Shown: positions 15,162-22,616 of the stretch, in pieces
Numbering within the stretch: the first letter of the stretch is position 1
Layout of the letters: every line of letters starts with the position of its first letter
Assembly: GCA_910578795.1 (NCBI GenBank)
Contig: CAJTSD010000047.1
Span: 1 to 27,300 of the forward strand
Length of the DNA stretch: 27,300 nucleotides
Source: an uncultured Lachnospiraceae bacterium
GTDB taxonomy: Bacteria > Bacillota > Clostridia > Lachnospirales > Lachnospiraceae
Reading direction: 5' to 3'
The notes under the pieces: generated by a model
Databases searched by the model: none
Told to the model about the DNA's origin: nothing
Seen by the model: the letters and a program-made list of their open reading frames with translations, nothing else
Program-made: the position numbers and the translations under genes

Positions 15162-17462
15162 ATGGAAACGTTTTACAGAATATTTGAAGTCATTGGTATG
15201 CTTGTCAGCCTGCTGTGCTGTGTCAGCGTGACGATGGCAAAGCCGTCGCGCATTCAGCAAAAACTGCTGATAACATGCATCTTGGGGCTTACGGCAACGT
15301 TTGGAAATGTCATGGAGGTTTTCGCAACATCCCCGGAGGCGGCGATGACGGCGATTAAGGTGGCATATATCGGCAAATGCTATATTGTGACGTCCGCATT
15401 GATTTTTGTGAGCAGTTATGGCAGTATAAAGCTGCCAAGAGGGTTGGTGCAGTTTTTGGGAGCTGCCAATACTGCAGTGCTTGCGGCGGTAATGACATGT
15501 GAGCGGCACAGTCTGTTTTATACGGCAGTTGATTATGAAATCCGTTCAAATGGCAGGGCTGCAATGCTTTTAGCACACGGTCCGTTTTATTATGTGTGGA
15601 TGGCGCTTTTGTTTTTGGGCGCAGGAATCTATCTGATGATTGCAATCCGTGAGCTGACACGCAGTGAACGCATTGCAAAGCTTCGAATGACGGCAGTTTT
15701 TATGGCGGTGGCAATTCCTGTGGCGGTGGTAGTTGTGTTTCTTCTGACCAGCCCGGTTTATTTTGACGCTGCCACGTTCGCGATTACCACGACGGAAGTC
15801 TGTTTTTTGATTGCGGTGCGGCGCTACGGTCTTTTGGATACGCTGGAGCTTGCGCAGGAGCGGATTATTGAGGACACACAGCATGGGATTGCGGTTGTGG
15901 ATAATACGAAAACGACGCTGCTCTATCAAAATCAGGCGGCGGAGAAATTGATTACGCGGATTATGGAGGCAAACGGGAGTTTTGATTTGGAGCAGTTTGT
16001 CAAAGTAAGGGAACATGTGTACGAAATTGACGGCAGGCATTATGAGTTCCGCTTATCGGATTTGATGCAGAGCGCAGGCAGCAATGAGATACAGGGGTAC
16101 GTGGTATGGATTTTTGATATGACGTTTATTGACGGGTACACAAGTGAGATGATTCGTTTAAAGGAGGAGGCGGAGAACGCCAACCAGGCAAAGACGGACT
16201 TCCTTGCAAATATCTCACACGAAATCCGCACACCGATGAACTCGATTGTAGGATACGCGGAGCTTGCGCTGAAAAACCACGATACGCAGATTGTGAATGG
16301 GTATCTTCGCAAAATCAAGAAATCGTCGGATATTCTGCTGCATATCATTAATGATCTGATTGACATTACAAAAATCGAGAGCGGGAAAATGAAGCTCGTT
16401 AAAGTAAAGTACCGTTTTAATGATTTGATTGACGAAATCCGTCGCATGGTGGAAATTCCGGCAGGGTATGCGGGGCTTGCTTTTTTGGTGCAGCTTGACA
16501 GTGAGCTTCCGGCTCGGTTTTATGACGACAGGGTGAAGGTTCAGGAGATTATTTTAAATCTTGTCTCAAACAGTATCAAGTATACGCCGGAGGGCAGCGT
16601 TCTTCTGCGGGTACATTTGAAAGAGATTGTTAATCAAAGGGCGCTCATTTGTATTGAAGTCGAGGATACGGGCATCGGCATGAGCGAGGCGGACAGCGAT
16701 ACGGCGTTTGCGAAATTTGAGCGGGTTGACCGGAAAAACAATTACCACGTACAGGGCTCGGGCTTGGGACTTTCGATTGTGAAAAGCTTTGTGGATATGA
16801 TGGACGGTACGGTTTTCTATGAGAGTGAAGTCGGAAAGGGCACGCGGTTTGTCGTTGATATTTGGCAGGAGCTGGATCATGACGCGCAGGAGGAAGCGGC
16901 GGACGGACTGCCTGTGCAGAGTGCGGCGGTTTTGGCTTCGGACGGTGAGGGAGTGCATGCCAAGGATAAGGCGGCGGACAATTCGGGGGCAGACAATGAC
17001 AGCGGAATGCAGGCTGCACAGGCGTTTGTGCCAAATGAACCGCAGGAAGCGGAGATTAACAGCGGGCGTGTCCTGATTGTGGACGACAATGAGCTGAATT
17101 TGGATGTGGCATCAGGCATTATGGAGCTTATGGGAATGACGACGCAGACTGCGGAGTCTGGAATAAAGTGTTTGGAGCTATTGGAAGACGGTGAAACACC
17201 CGATATTATCTTTATGGATTATATGATGCCTGAGATGGACGGACTTGAGACGATGAAAAACATTCGGAAGTTTGCAGGTGCGATTGCAGAGGTTCCGGTA
17301 GTGCTTCTGACGGCAAATGCGGTGACCGGTGTGAAGGAAGAGATGCTTGAAGCAGGCTTTGACGATTTCCTTTCGAAGCCTATTGAGATTGAGGACCTGC
17401 GGCGTATCCTAATCAGATTTTTGGGTGAAAAGGGTTGTCAGGATATGGAAACCTCTATATAA
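15162..17462 (+). CDS. Hybrid histidine kinase with 7TM sensor and receiver domain
   Basis: A 766-aa membrane protein. Residues about 1-225 contain around seven hydrophobic helices, like the 7TM sensor region of histidine kinases. A PAS-like segment lies at about 235-325. The HisKA motif FLANISHEIRTPMN carries phospho-acceptor H353. The HATPase has the N-box (LNLVSNSIKYTPEG), the G1 box DTGIGM and G2 GSGLGLSIV. After an acidic, Ala-rich linker, a receiver domain begins near residue 638 (RVLIVDDNELN) with phospho-acceptor D686 in MDYMMPEMDG and the usual late LSKPI. No output domain is present, so the phosphoryl group may go to a separate response regulator or histidine phosphotransfer protein encoded elsewhere. 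The ligand is unknown. Confidence 0.92.
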   Translation: METFYRIFEVIGMLVSLLCCVSVTMAKPSRIQQKLLITCILGLTATFGNVMEVFATSPEAAMTAIKVAYIGKCYIVTSALIFVSSYGSIKLPRGLVQFLGAANTAVLAAVMTCERHSLFYTAVDYEIRSNGRAAMLLAHGPFYYVWMALLFLGAGIYLMIAIRELTRSERIAKLRMTAVFMAVAIPVAVVVVFLLTSPVYFDAATFAITTTEVCFLIAVRRYGLLDTLELAQERIIEDTQHGIAVVDNTKTTLLYQNQAAEKLITRIMEANGSFDLEQFVKVREHVYEIDGRHYEFRLSDLMQSAGSNEIQGYVVWIFDMTFIDGYTSEMIRLKEEAENANQAKTDFLANISHEIRTPMNSIVGYAELALKNHDTQIVNGYLRKIKKSSDILLHIINDLIDITKIESGKMKLVKVKYRFNDLIDEIRRMVEIPAGYAGLAFLVQLDSELPARFYDDRVKVQEIILNLVSNSIKYTPEGSVLLRVHLKEIVNQRALICIEVEDTGIGMSEADSDTAFAKFERVDRKNNYHVQGSGLGLSIVKSFVDMMDGTVFYESEVGKGTRFVVDIWQELDHDAQEEAADGLPVQSAAVLASDGEGVHAKDKAADNSGADNDSGMQAAQAFVPNEPQEAEINSGRVLIVDDNELNLDVASGIMELMGMTTQTAESGIKCLELLEDGETPDIIFMDYMMPEMDGLETMKNIRKFAGAIAEVPVVLLTANAVTGVKEEMLEAGFDDFLSKPIEIEDLRRILIRFLGEKGCQDMETSI

Positions 17463-17463
17463 T
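17435..17463 (+). promoter_or_regulatory. Near-consensus sigma-A promoter for metNI
   Basis: TTGTCA (17435-17440), 17-bp spacing, TATAAT (17458-17463). The -10 covers the stop codon of the kinase gene, so metNI probably has its own transcript. The leader of about 55 bases is too short for a SAM riboswitch or T-box, and none is recognisable. CTCTAT/ATAGAG forms a small dyad around the -10. Confidence 0.75.
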
Positions 17464-17523
17464 AGAGAAAATGTAATAAAGAAAATCGGTGTAACGAAAT
17501 TTGTACGTTGTGGAGGATAAATT

Positions 17524-18537
17524 GTGATTACTTTAGAGAACGTATCAAAGACCTACCATACAAAAGACGGCGTTGTGCAGGCGTTAAAGGACGTGAGCCT
17601 CACGATTGAGCGGGGAGATATTTTCGGCATTATCGGAATGAGCGGGGCGGGAAAGAGCACGCTTGTCAGAACGCTCAATTTTTTGGAAAAGCCCACGTCG
17701 GGGACCGTGATGGTGGACGGGAAGGATTTGTCAAAGCTTTCGGAAAAGGAATTGAAGGAGGAGCGGCGCGGAATCGGCATGATTTTCCAGCATTTCAACC
17801 TGCTCATGCAAAAGAACGTGACGGATAATATCTGTTTTCCGTTAAAGATAGCGGGTATGCCAAAGGACAAGGCGCGTGCGCGTGCCGATGAGCTGTTGGA
17901 GATTGTAGGGCTGACCGACAAGGCGAAAGCGTATCCGATTCAGCTTTCCGGCGGGCAGAAGCAGCGTGTGGCGATTGCGCGTGCGCTTGCCACGAACCCG
18001 AAAATTTTACTCTGTGACGAGGCGACGAGCGCGCTTGATCCGCAGACGACAAAATCCATTCTTGCGCTGTTAAAGGAAATTAATCAGAAATACGGCATTA
18101 CGATTGTGATTATTACGCATGAGATGGCGGTGGTGCGTGAGATTTGTACGCGCGTGGGTATTATCGGAAACGGGGAACTGGTGGAGCACGGAAACGTGAT
18201 TGATGTATTCAGCCACCCGCAGTCCGATGAGGCAAAGGAGCTTGTGCTGCGCAATCACGGTGAGAATTATGAATTGGTGGAAAGCCTTGAGACAAAGAAC
18301 TGTGTCCGGATTGTCTTTTCCGAAAATTCGTCTTATGAGCCTGTTATCGCAAATATGGTTCTGAAATTTGGCTTGCCCGTTAACATTTTGAAAGCGGACA
18401 CAAAGAATGTGAGCGGCATTGCGCATGGGGAAATGATTTTAGGTCTTCCCGAGGACAGGGCTGTGGCGGATGAAATGCGTGACTATTTAAGAGACAGAAA
18501 TTTGGCGGTTGAGGAGGTGACGGGATATGTGGGATAA
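17524..18537 (+). CDS. metN: Methionine ABC transporter ATP-binding protein MetN
   Basis: A 337-aa ATPase with GTG start behind GGAGG. It shows Walker A GMSGAGKST (residues 38-46), the Q-loop IFQHFNLL, the signature LSGGQKQRVAIA, Walker B ILLCDEATSALD and the switch His in ITHEM. The C-terminal about 90 residues are a ferredoxin-like NIL domain (SSYEPVIANMVLKFG), which in MetN binds methionine and inhibits transport when the cell has enough. It acts as a cytoplasmic dimer on MetI. It ends inside the metI gene by an 11-bp overlap. The gene for the binding protein MetQ is not found after metI. Confidence 0.95.
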   Translation: MITLENVSKTYHTKDGVVQALKDVSLTIERGDIFGIIGMSGAGKSTLVRTLNFLEKPTSGTVMVDGKDLSKLSEKELKEERRGIGMIFQHFNLLMQKNVTDNICFPLKIAGMPKDKARARADELLEIVGLTDKAKAYPIQLSGGQKQRVAIARALATNPKILLCDEATSALDPQTTKSILALLKEINQKYGITIVIITHEMAVVREICTRVGIIGNGELVEHGNVIDVFSHPQSDEAKELVLRNHGENYELVESLETKNCVRIVFSENSSYEPVIANMVLKFGLPVNILKADTKNVSGIAHGEMILGLPEDRAVADEMRDYLRDRNLAVEEVTGYVG

Positions 18538-19189
18538 GGCAGTCATTGATATGATTATTGCAGGTATCGGTGAGACGCTGTATATGACACTCGTGTCAAC
18601 TCTTTTCGGATATGTGTTTGGACTTCCGCTTGGCGTGGCGCTTCGTGTGACGGACAAGGACGGTATCAGACCAAACGCGGTGGTTTACAAAATCCTTGAT
18701 TTTGTTTCCAACATTGTAAGGAGTGTTCCGTTTTTGATTTTGCTGATTGTGCTCATTCCGTTTACAAGAATGATTGTCGGAAAGAGCTACGGCTCGACAG
18801 CGACAATTGTACCGCTTGTGGTGGCGGCTACGCCGTTTATCGGGCGTATGGTGGAATCGTCTCTTAGGGAAGTGGACGGCGGTGTGATTGAGGCGGCGCA
18901 GTCGATGGGCGCAGGCAATTTTACGATTATTTTCCGCGTGCTGCTGGTGGAGGCGCGGACTTCGATTTTGGTGGGCGCGACCATTGCAATCGGTACGATT
19001 TTAGGATATTCCGCAATGGCGGGAACGGTCGGCGGCGGCGGACTTGGCGATATTGCAATCCGCTACGGGTATCACCGCTATCAGGCGGATATTATGATTG
19101 TGACGGTGATTCTTCTGATTGTGCTTGTTCAGATTTTTCAGACGATTGGTATGTTTATTTCGAATAAGCTTGACAGGAGAAAACGGTAA
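18527..19189 (+). CDS. metI: Methionine ABC transporter permease MetI
   Basis: A 220-aa permease of the usual family length, overlapping metN by 11 bp, so translation is coupled. It has five to six hydrophobic helices, and the EAA coupling loop is clear (IEAAQSMGAGNFTIIFRVLL), which contacts MetN. Conserved late features are AIGTILGYSAMAGTVGGGGLGDIA and the YGYHRYQADIM segment typical of MetI. It should import D/L-methionine with MetN and a MetQ-type lipoprotein. No oddities. Confidence 0.95.
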   Translation: MWDKAVIDMIIAGIGETLYMTLVSTLFGYVFGLPLGVALRVTDKDGIRPNAVVYKILDFVSNIVRSVPFLILLIVLIPFTRMIVGKSYGSTATIVPLVVAATPFIGRMVESSLREVDGGVIEAAQSMGAGNFTIIFRVLLVEARTSILVGATIAIGTILGYSAMAGTVGGGGLGDIAIRYGYHRYQADIMIVTVILLIVLVQIFQTIGMFISNKLDRRKR

Positions 19190-19272
19190 TTGGAAACGCA
19201 TAAATGTAATAAGATTGGTTAGGATAGGAATGTAACAAAGCAGTAGAGTATGAAAGGAGCATTGTTATTGCT

Positions 19273-19863
19273 ATGAAAAAATTTATGGTTTTATGTTTGG
19301 CGGCGGTCTTGTCTTTTAGTATGCTGACAGGCTGCGGCGCCAAAAGTGACAGAAATTCCGATGAAGTGACGGGGGACGAAGCGTTAGACCCTTCGGGAAT
19401 GGTACATCTTGAAAGCGTTGACGAAGTGTCTGCATTTTTTGATGAGACATACGGGGGAGTGGCGGAAGATCTGCTCCCTTATGAAGTACAGACGACGGAG
19501 CTGGATTTAAATGATGCGGATATGCTTTCGTATCATACCGGACTGACAGATCTTACGGGAATAGAGGGCGTATATCTTTCTGAGTCCATGATGAGCTCTA
19601 CGGCATACAGCGCCGTATACATCCGTACAAATGACGAAGGAGATGCAAAGGCAATTTTGCAGAATTTGATGGACAATATTAATCCTGCAAAGTGGGTCTG
19701 CGTGTCGGCGGAAAAACAGGTTGGCGCGTTGTTTGGAAACGATGTCTTTTTCGTGATGGGTTCTGCGGATACGGCGGACGAGGTTTACAAAAATGCAACG
19801 GCAGCGGCGCAGGGGCGCGGTTTCAATGTGTCTGAAATGATGGAAAAAAATAACCCAATGTAG
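19273..19863 (+). CDS. Small secreted lipoprotein of unknown function
   Basis: A 196-aa protein with a lipoprotein signal peptide: basic MKK, a hydrophobic core, and the lipobox LTGC with the lipidated Cys near residue 21. The remainder is acidic, soluble alpha/beta, with SVDEVSAFFDETYGG and GNDVFFVMGS; no MetQ/NlpA pattern is seen, and it is too short (MetQ is about 270-290 aa). The ribosome site AAAGGAG sits about 13 bases from the ATG, rather far. Its position after metNI is suggestive, but an 83-bp gap separates them. The family resembles clostridial DUF-type lipoproteins of unknown role. Confidence 0.8.
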   Translation: MKKFMVLCLAAVLSFSMLTGCGAKSDRNSDEVTGDEALDPSGMVHLESVDEVSAFFDETYGGVAEDLLPYEVQTTELDLNDADMLSYHTGLTDLTGIEGVYLSESMMSSTAYSAVYIRTNDEGDAKAILQNLMDNINPAKWVCVSAEKQVGALFGNDVFFVMGSADTADEVYKNATAAAQGRGFNVSEMMEKNNPM

Positions 19864-19866
19864 GAA

Positions 19867-19890
19867 GTGTGAAAAATAAATTTTTCACAC
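19867..19890 (+). repeat. Palindrome family copy 3
   Basis: GTGTGAAAAAT / AA / ATTTTTCACAC, perfect 11-bp arms with the same AA centre as copy 1. It sits between the lipoprotein stop and the MBOAT ribosome site. Confidence 0.8.
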
Positions 19891-19915
19891 GGGTTGTTGG
19901 CAGCATGGAGGTAAT

Positions 19916-21328
19916 ATGCTATTCTCAAGTATTACATTTTTATATTTCTTTTTGCCACTCACGGTTTTGCTGTATTATGGCGTGCCGGGCAGGGCGAAAA
20001 ATTTTGTGCTGTTTGTGCTGTCAGTTTTATTTTACGCATGGGGCGAGCCTGTGTATGTGCTTTTAATGCTGGCGGAGATTGTGGTGGCATATGGGTTGAC
20101 TATCGCAATGCAGCGTTTGGGAAAGTCTTTGGCAGGCAAAGTATGTTACGCTTTGTCTGTCCTTTTTCCTTTTACGCTGCTTTTTTATTATAAGTTCAGC
20201 CCGTTTCTGCCGATTGGGATTTCGTTTTATACGTTTCAGATTGTGAGCTATTGTATTGATGTGCGCAGGGGGCGCGTGGAGCTGCAAAAAAGTCTGCTGA
20301 AGCTTGCGACGTATGTGACGCTGTTTCCGCAGCTTGTGGCGGGACCGATTGTGCGGTATGCGGATGTTGCGGCGGTGATTGACGGGATTGACAGCAAGGA
20401 CAGCAAGGGCAGTCAGGGGTTTTTAAAAAAGGACGCGTGTGTCAGTTTTGAGCGAGGTGTGGTGCGGTTTCTTGTGGGGCTTGGAAAGAAGGTTCTGATT
20501 GCAAACGTGCTTGGTGAATTTGTGACAGAGGTGTCAGTTTTGCCGCATATGCAGCGCGGGATTTTGCTGTCGTGGGGATACGCGGCGGCAATCTGTCTAC
20601 AATTGTATTTCGATTTTTCGGGGTATTCGGATATGGCAATCGGGCTTGGGAGAATGCTTGGATTTTCGTTTCCCGAGAATTTCAATTATCCCTTTATCGC
20701 AAAGAGCGTGAGCGAGTTCTGGCGGCGGTGGCATATGACGCTTGGCGGGTGGTTCCGGGATTATGTCTATATTCCGCTTGGCGGGAATCGGTGCAGTAAA
20801 TGGCGGTGGATTTTTAATGTGCTTGTCGTGTGGATGTTTACGGGGCTGTGGCATGGCGCGGAGTGGAACTTTGTGCTTTGGGGGCTTAGTTTTGCCGTGC
20901 TGCTTGTGGCAGAAAAGGCGGTGAAAGGCTTGGTAAAGCAACACAATGTGCTGACAGATGTGCTTGGGCACGGGTATATGATTTTGGTAATTTTAGGAAC
21001 GTTTGTATTATTCCACAATACGCAGCTTAGCGGCGCGTGGCAAGATCTTACAGGGCTTTGGCGCGTGTCGGCGGGGGCGCAGGTTGATGTGGTGTTAAAC
21101 GGGTATCTGTTGAAAAACAGGCTTGGGATTTTGGCAATCGGGATAATCGGGGCGACGCCGTTGCCTAAAAAGCTTTGGTGTGGTTTTTGTGACAGGGTGT
21201 CGCAGACGAATGTGGGCAAAATAGCGGCTGTGTGGCTGGAGTGCGCGTTTTCGGTTGCGCTGCTGCTGCTTTGTACAGCGTATCTGATTGACGGTTCGTT
21301 TAATCCGTTTTTGTATTTTCGTTTTTAG
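19916..21328 (+). CDS. MBOAT-family O-acyltransferase (AlgI-like)
   Basis: A 470-aa polytopic membrane protein with ATG after GGAGG. It matches the AlgI/DltB-like MBOAT family: N-terminal LFSSITFLYFFLPL, the block FYTFQIVSYCIDVRRG, LFPQLVAGPIVRY, the FDFSGYSDMAIGLG segment, FWRRWHMTLGGWFRDYVYIPLGGN, and WHGAEWNFVLWG carrying the presumed catalytic H313. Around ten or more helices are expected. Such proteins move acyl groups across the membrane for O-acetylation of a surface polysaccharide. The DHHW/AlgX-like gene downstream is the usual extracytoplasmic partner. No glycan backbone genes are seen in the window, so the acceptor is unknown. Confidence 0.93.
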   Translation: MLFSSITFLYFFLPLTVLLYYGVPGRAKNFVLFVLSVLFYAWGEPVYVLLMLAEIVVAYGLTIAMQRLGKSLAGKVCYALSVLFPFTLLFYYKFSPFLPIGISFYTFQIVSYCIDVRRGRVELQKSLLKLATYVTLFPQLVAGPIVRYADVAAVIDGIDSKDSKGSQGFLKKDACVSFERGVVRFLVGLGKKVLIANVLGEFVTEVSVLPHMQRGILLSWGYAAAICLQLYFDFSGYSDMAIGLGRMLGFSFPENFNYPFIAKSVSEFWRRWHMTLGGWFRDYVYIPLGGNRCSKWRWIFNVLVVWMFTGLWHGAEWNFVLWGLSFAVLLVAEKAVKGLVKQHNVLTDVLGHGYMILVILGTFVLFHNTQLSGAWQDLTGLWRVSAGAQVDVVLNGYLLKNRLGILAIGIIGATPLPKKLWCGFCDRVSQTNVGKIAAVWLECAFSVALLLLCTAYLIDGSFNPFLYFRF

Positions 21329-21329
21329 C

Positions 21330-21439
21330 GTGAGAAGAACTTCTAACTGCCTTTGGCAGTTTTCACTCACAGCAAAGGCTGTTTCGCGAAGAAGTTCTAA
21401 GTCTCACACCGAAGAATGCCCAAAATGCGGGTATTCTTC
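21330..21439 (+). ncRNA. Structured intergenic region with multi-helix junction
   Basis: Outer stem 21330-21335 (GTGAGA) with 21402-21407, then 21336-21344 (AGAACTTCT) with 21390-21398 perfectly. Enclosed are AACTGCC/GGCAGTT (21345-21351, 21355-21361) and ACAGC/GCTGT (21369-21373, 21378-21382). A separate 11-bp stem with one G-T pair follows (21411-21421, 21429-21439). No T-run is present, so it is not an obvious terminator. It lies between two same-strand genes of one operon. Confidence 0.5.
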
Positions 21440-21461
21440 ACCTGAATTATGGAGATTAATT

Positions 21462-22568
21462 ATGAAACGAGTGACTTTGATTTTACTGACGGTGCTTGTG
21501 CTTGGAAGCGCCGCGGCATTTATACTATGTCCAAAACAGGCGTATTCCGCGTCGGAGCGCAGGCGGCTTGCGGGGATGCCAAAGCTTTCCGCGGACAGTC
21601 TTTTGGACGGGAGCTATACGGGAAAATTGGAGACGTATCTTTTGGATCATTTTCCGCTGCGGGAGGCGTACCGGGGGATGAAGGCGAATTTTGCCGTCAC
21701 TGTTTTGCAGCAGAAGGAAAACAATGGTATTTATATTGCAAACGGACATGCGTCAAAGCTGGAGTATCCCTTGAATGAAACGGGGGTAGAGCGGACAGTG
21801 CAGATGGTGCGGTCTTTGAAGAAATCGTATTTTGCAGATAACCGCGTGTTTTATACGGTGATACCGGACAAGAATTATTTTCTCGCAGCCGAAAACGGGT
21901 ATCCGCACATGGATTATGAAAAGCTGTTTGCGCTGCTTTCGGACGGGCTTGACGGGGAGGCGGATTATATTGACATTCTTCCGGCGCTTACGATTGACAG
22001 CTATTACCGTACGGACGCGCATTGGCGGCAGGAGTGTATTGGCGGTGTTGCGGAACGCTTGTTTGCAGATATGGGGTGTGAGACGGCGGAGTTTGATATT
22101 GGTTCGTATGAGCAGCATAAAATTGAGAATTTCAACGGGGTTTACCGCGGGCAGGCGGCGCTCCCGTTTCCTGCGGAGGAGATTGTGTATCTTACCAATG
22201 AGACGACGGACAATGCGCAGGTCTACGATGTGGAGAGCAACAGTATTAAGGCGGTTTATCAGACGGAGTTGCTTTTGGATGAAAAAAGTCTTGACGCGTA
22301 CGACATATATCTTGGCGGTGCGCGGGCAGTGCTTGTGATCAAAAATGTGTTTGGTGGCGGAGACGGCAGGCGGCTGATCGTATTTCGGGATTCGTTTGGG
22401 AGCAGCCTGGCGCCGTTGCTTTTGGAGCAGTATGATGAGGTTGTCCTGGTAGATTTGCGTTATATCAGTGCAAGTCTGATTGACAGGTATGTGGAGTTTG
22501 AAAACGCGGATATTTTGTTTGCGTACAATACGCTGATTTGGAATAATGGCAGTATTTTGAAGAAATAA
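21462..22568 (+). CDS. DHHW/AlgX-like extracytoplasmic acyl-transfer protein
   Basis: A 368-aa protein. I use the ATG at 21462, with GGAG 11 bases upstream, because any longer frame would run back through the structured region and overlap the MBOAT gene. The N-terminus VTLILLTVLVLGSAAAFIL is a signal anchor. The DHHW-like motif is TDAHW (D185, H187), and FRDSFGSSL carries S311 near the end, which together make the Ser-His-Asp set of AlgX/AlgJ-type SGNH-like acetyltransferases. The middle also shows YTVIPDKNYF typical of the family. The TDAHW deviates from TDHHW in one position. It should act outside the membrane with the MBOAT protein to O-acetylate a glycan. Confidence 0.9.
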   Translation: MKRVTLILLTVLVLGSAAAFILCPKQAYSASERRRLAGMPKLSADSLLDGSYTGKLETYLLDHFPLREAYRGMKANFAVTVLQQKENNGIYIANGHASKLEYPLNETGVERTVQMVRSLKKSYFADNRVFYTVIPDKNYFLAAENGYPHMDYEKLFALLSDGLDGEADYIDILPALTIDSYYRTDAHWRQECIGGVAERLFADMGCETAEFDIGSYEQHKIENFNGVYRGQAALPFPAEEIVYLTNETTDNAQVYDVESNSIKAVYQTELLLDEKSLDAYDIYLGGARAVLVIKNVFGGGDGRRLIVFRDSFGSSLAPLLLEQYDEVVLVDLRYISASLIDRYVEFENADILFAYNTLIWNNGSILKK

Positions 22569-22616
22569 AAGTAAAAGGAAACAAGGAACGGATTTGTTAA
22601 CGCATGGAGGTCAGGG

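Noticed and set aside
14838..15509. Long minus-strand frame (223 codons) across the DUF4422/kinase junction
   Set aside because: Antisense shadow rich in Arg/His/Cys, crossing two good plus-strand genes.
17464..17523. SAM riboswitch or T-box before metN
   Set aside because: The leader is too short and has no K-turn, core helices or T-box sequence.
21288..21461. Longer start for the DHHW gene at 21288
   Set aside because: It would overlap the MBOAT gene and translate the structured region into non-family residues; ATG 21462 has GGAG and begins a signal anchor.
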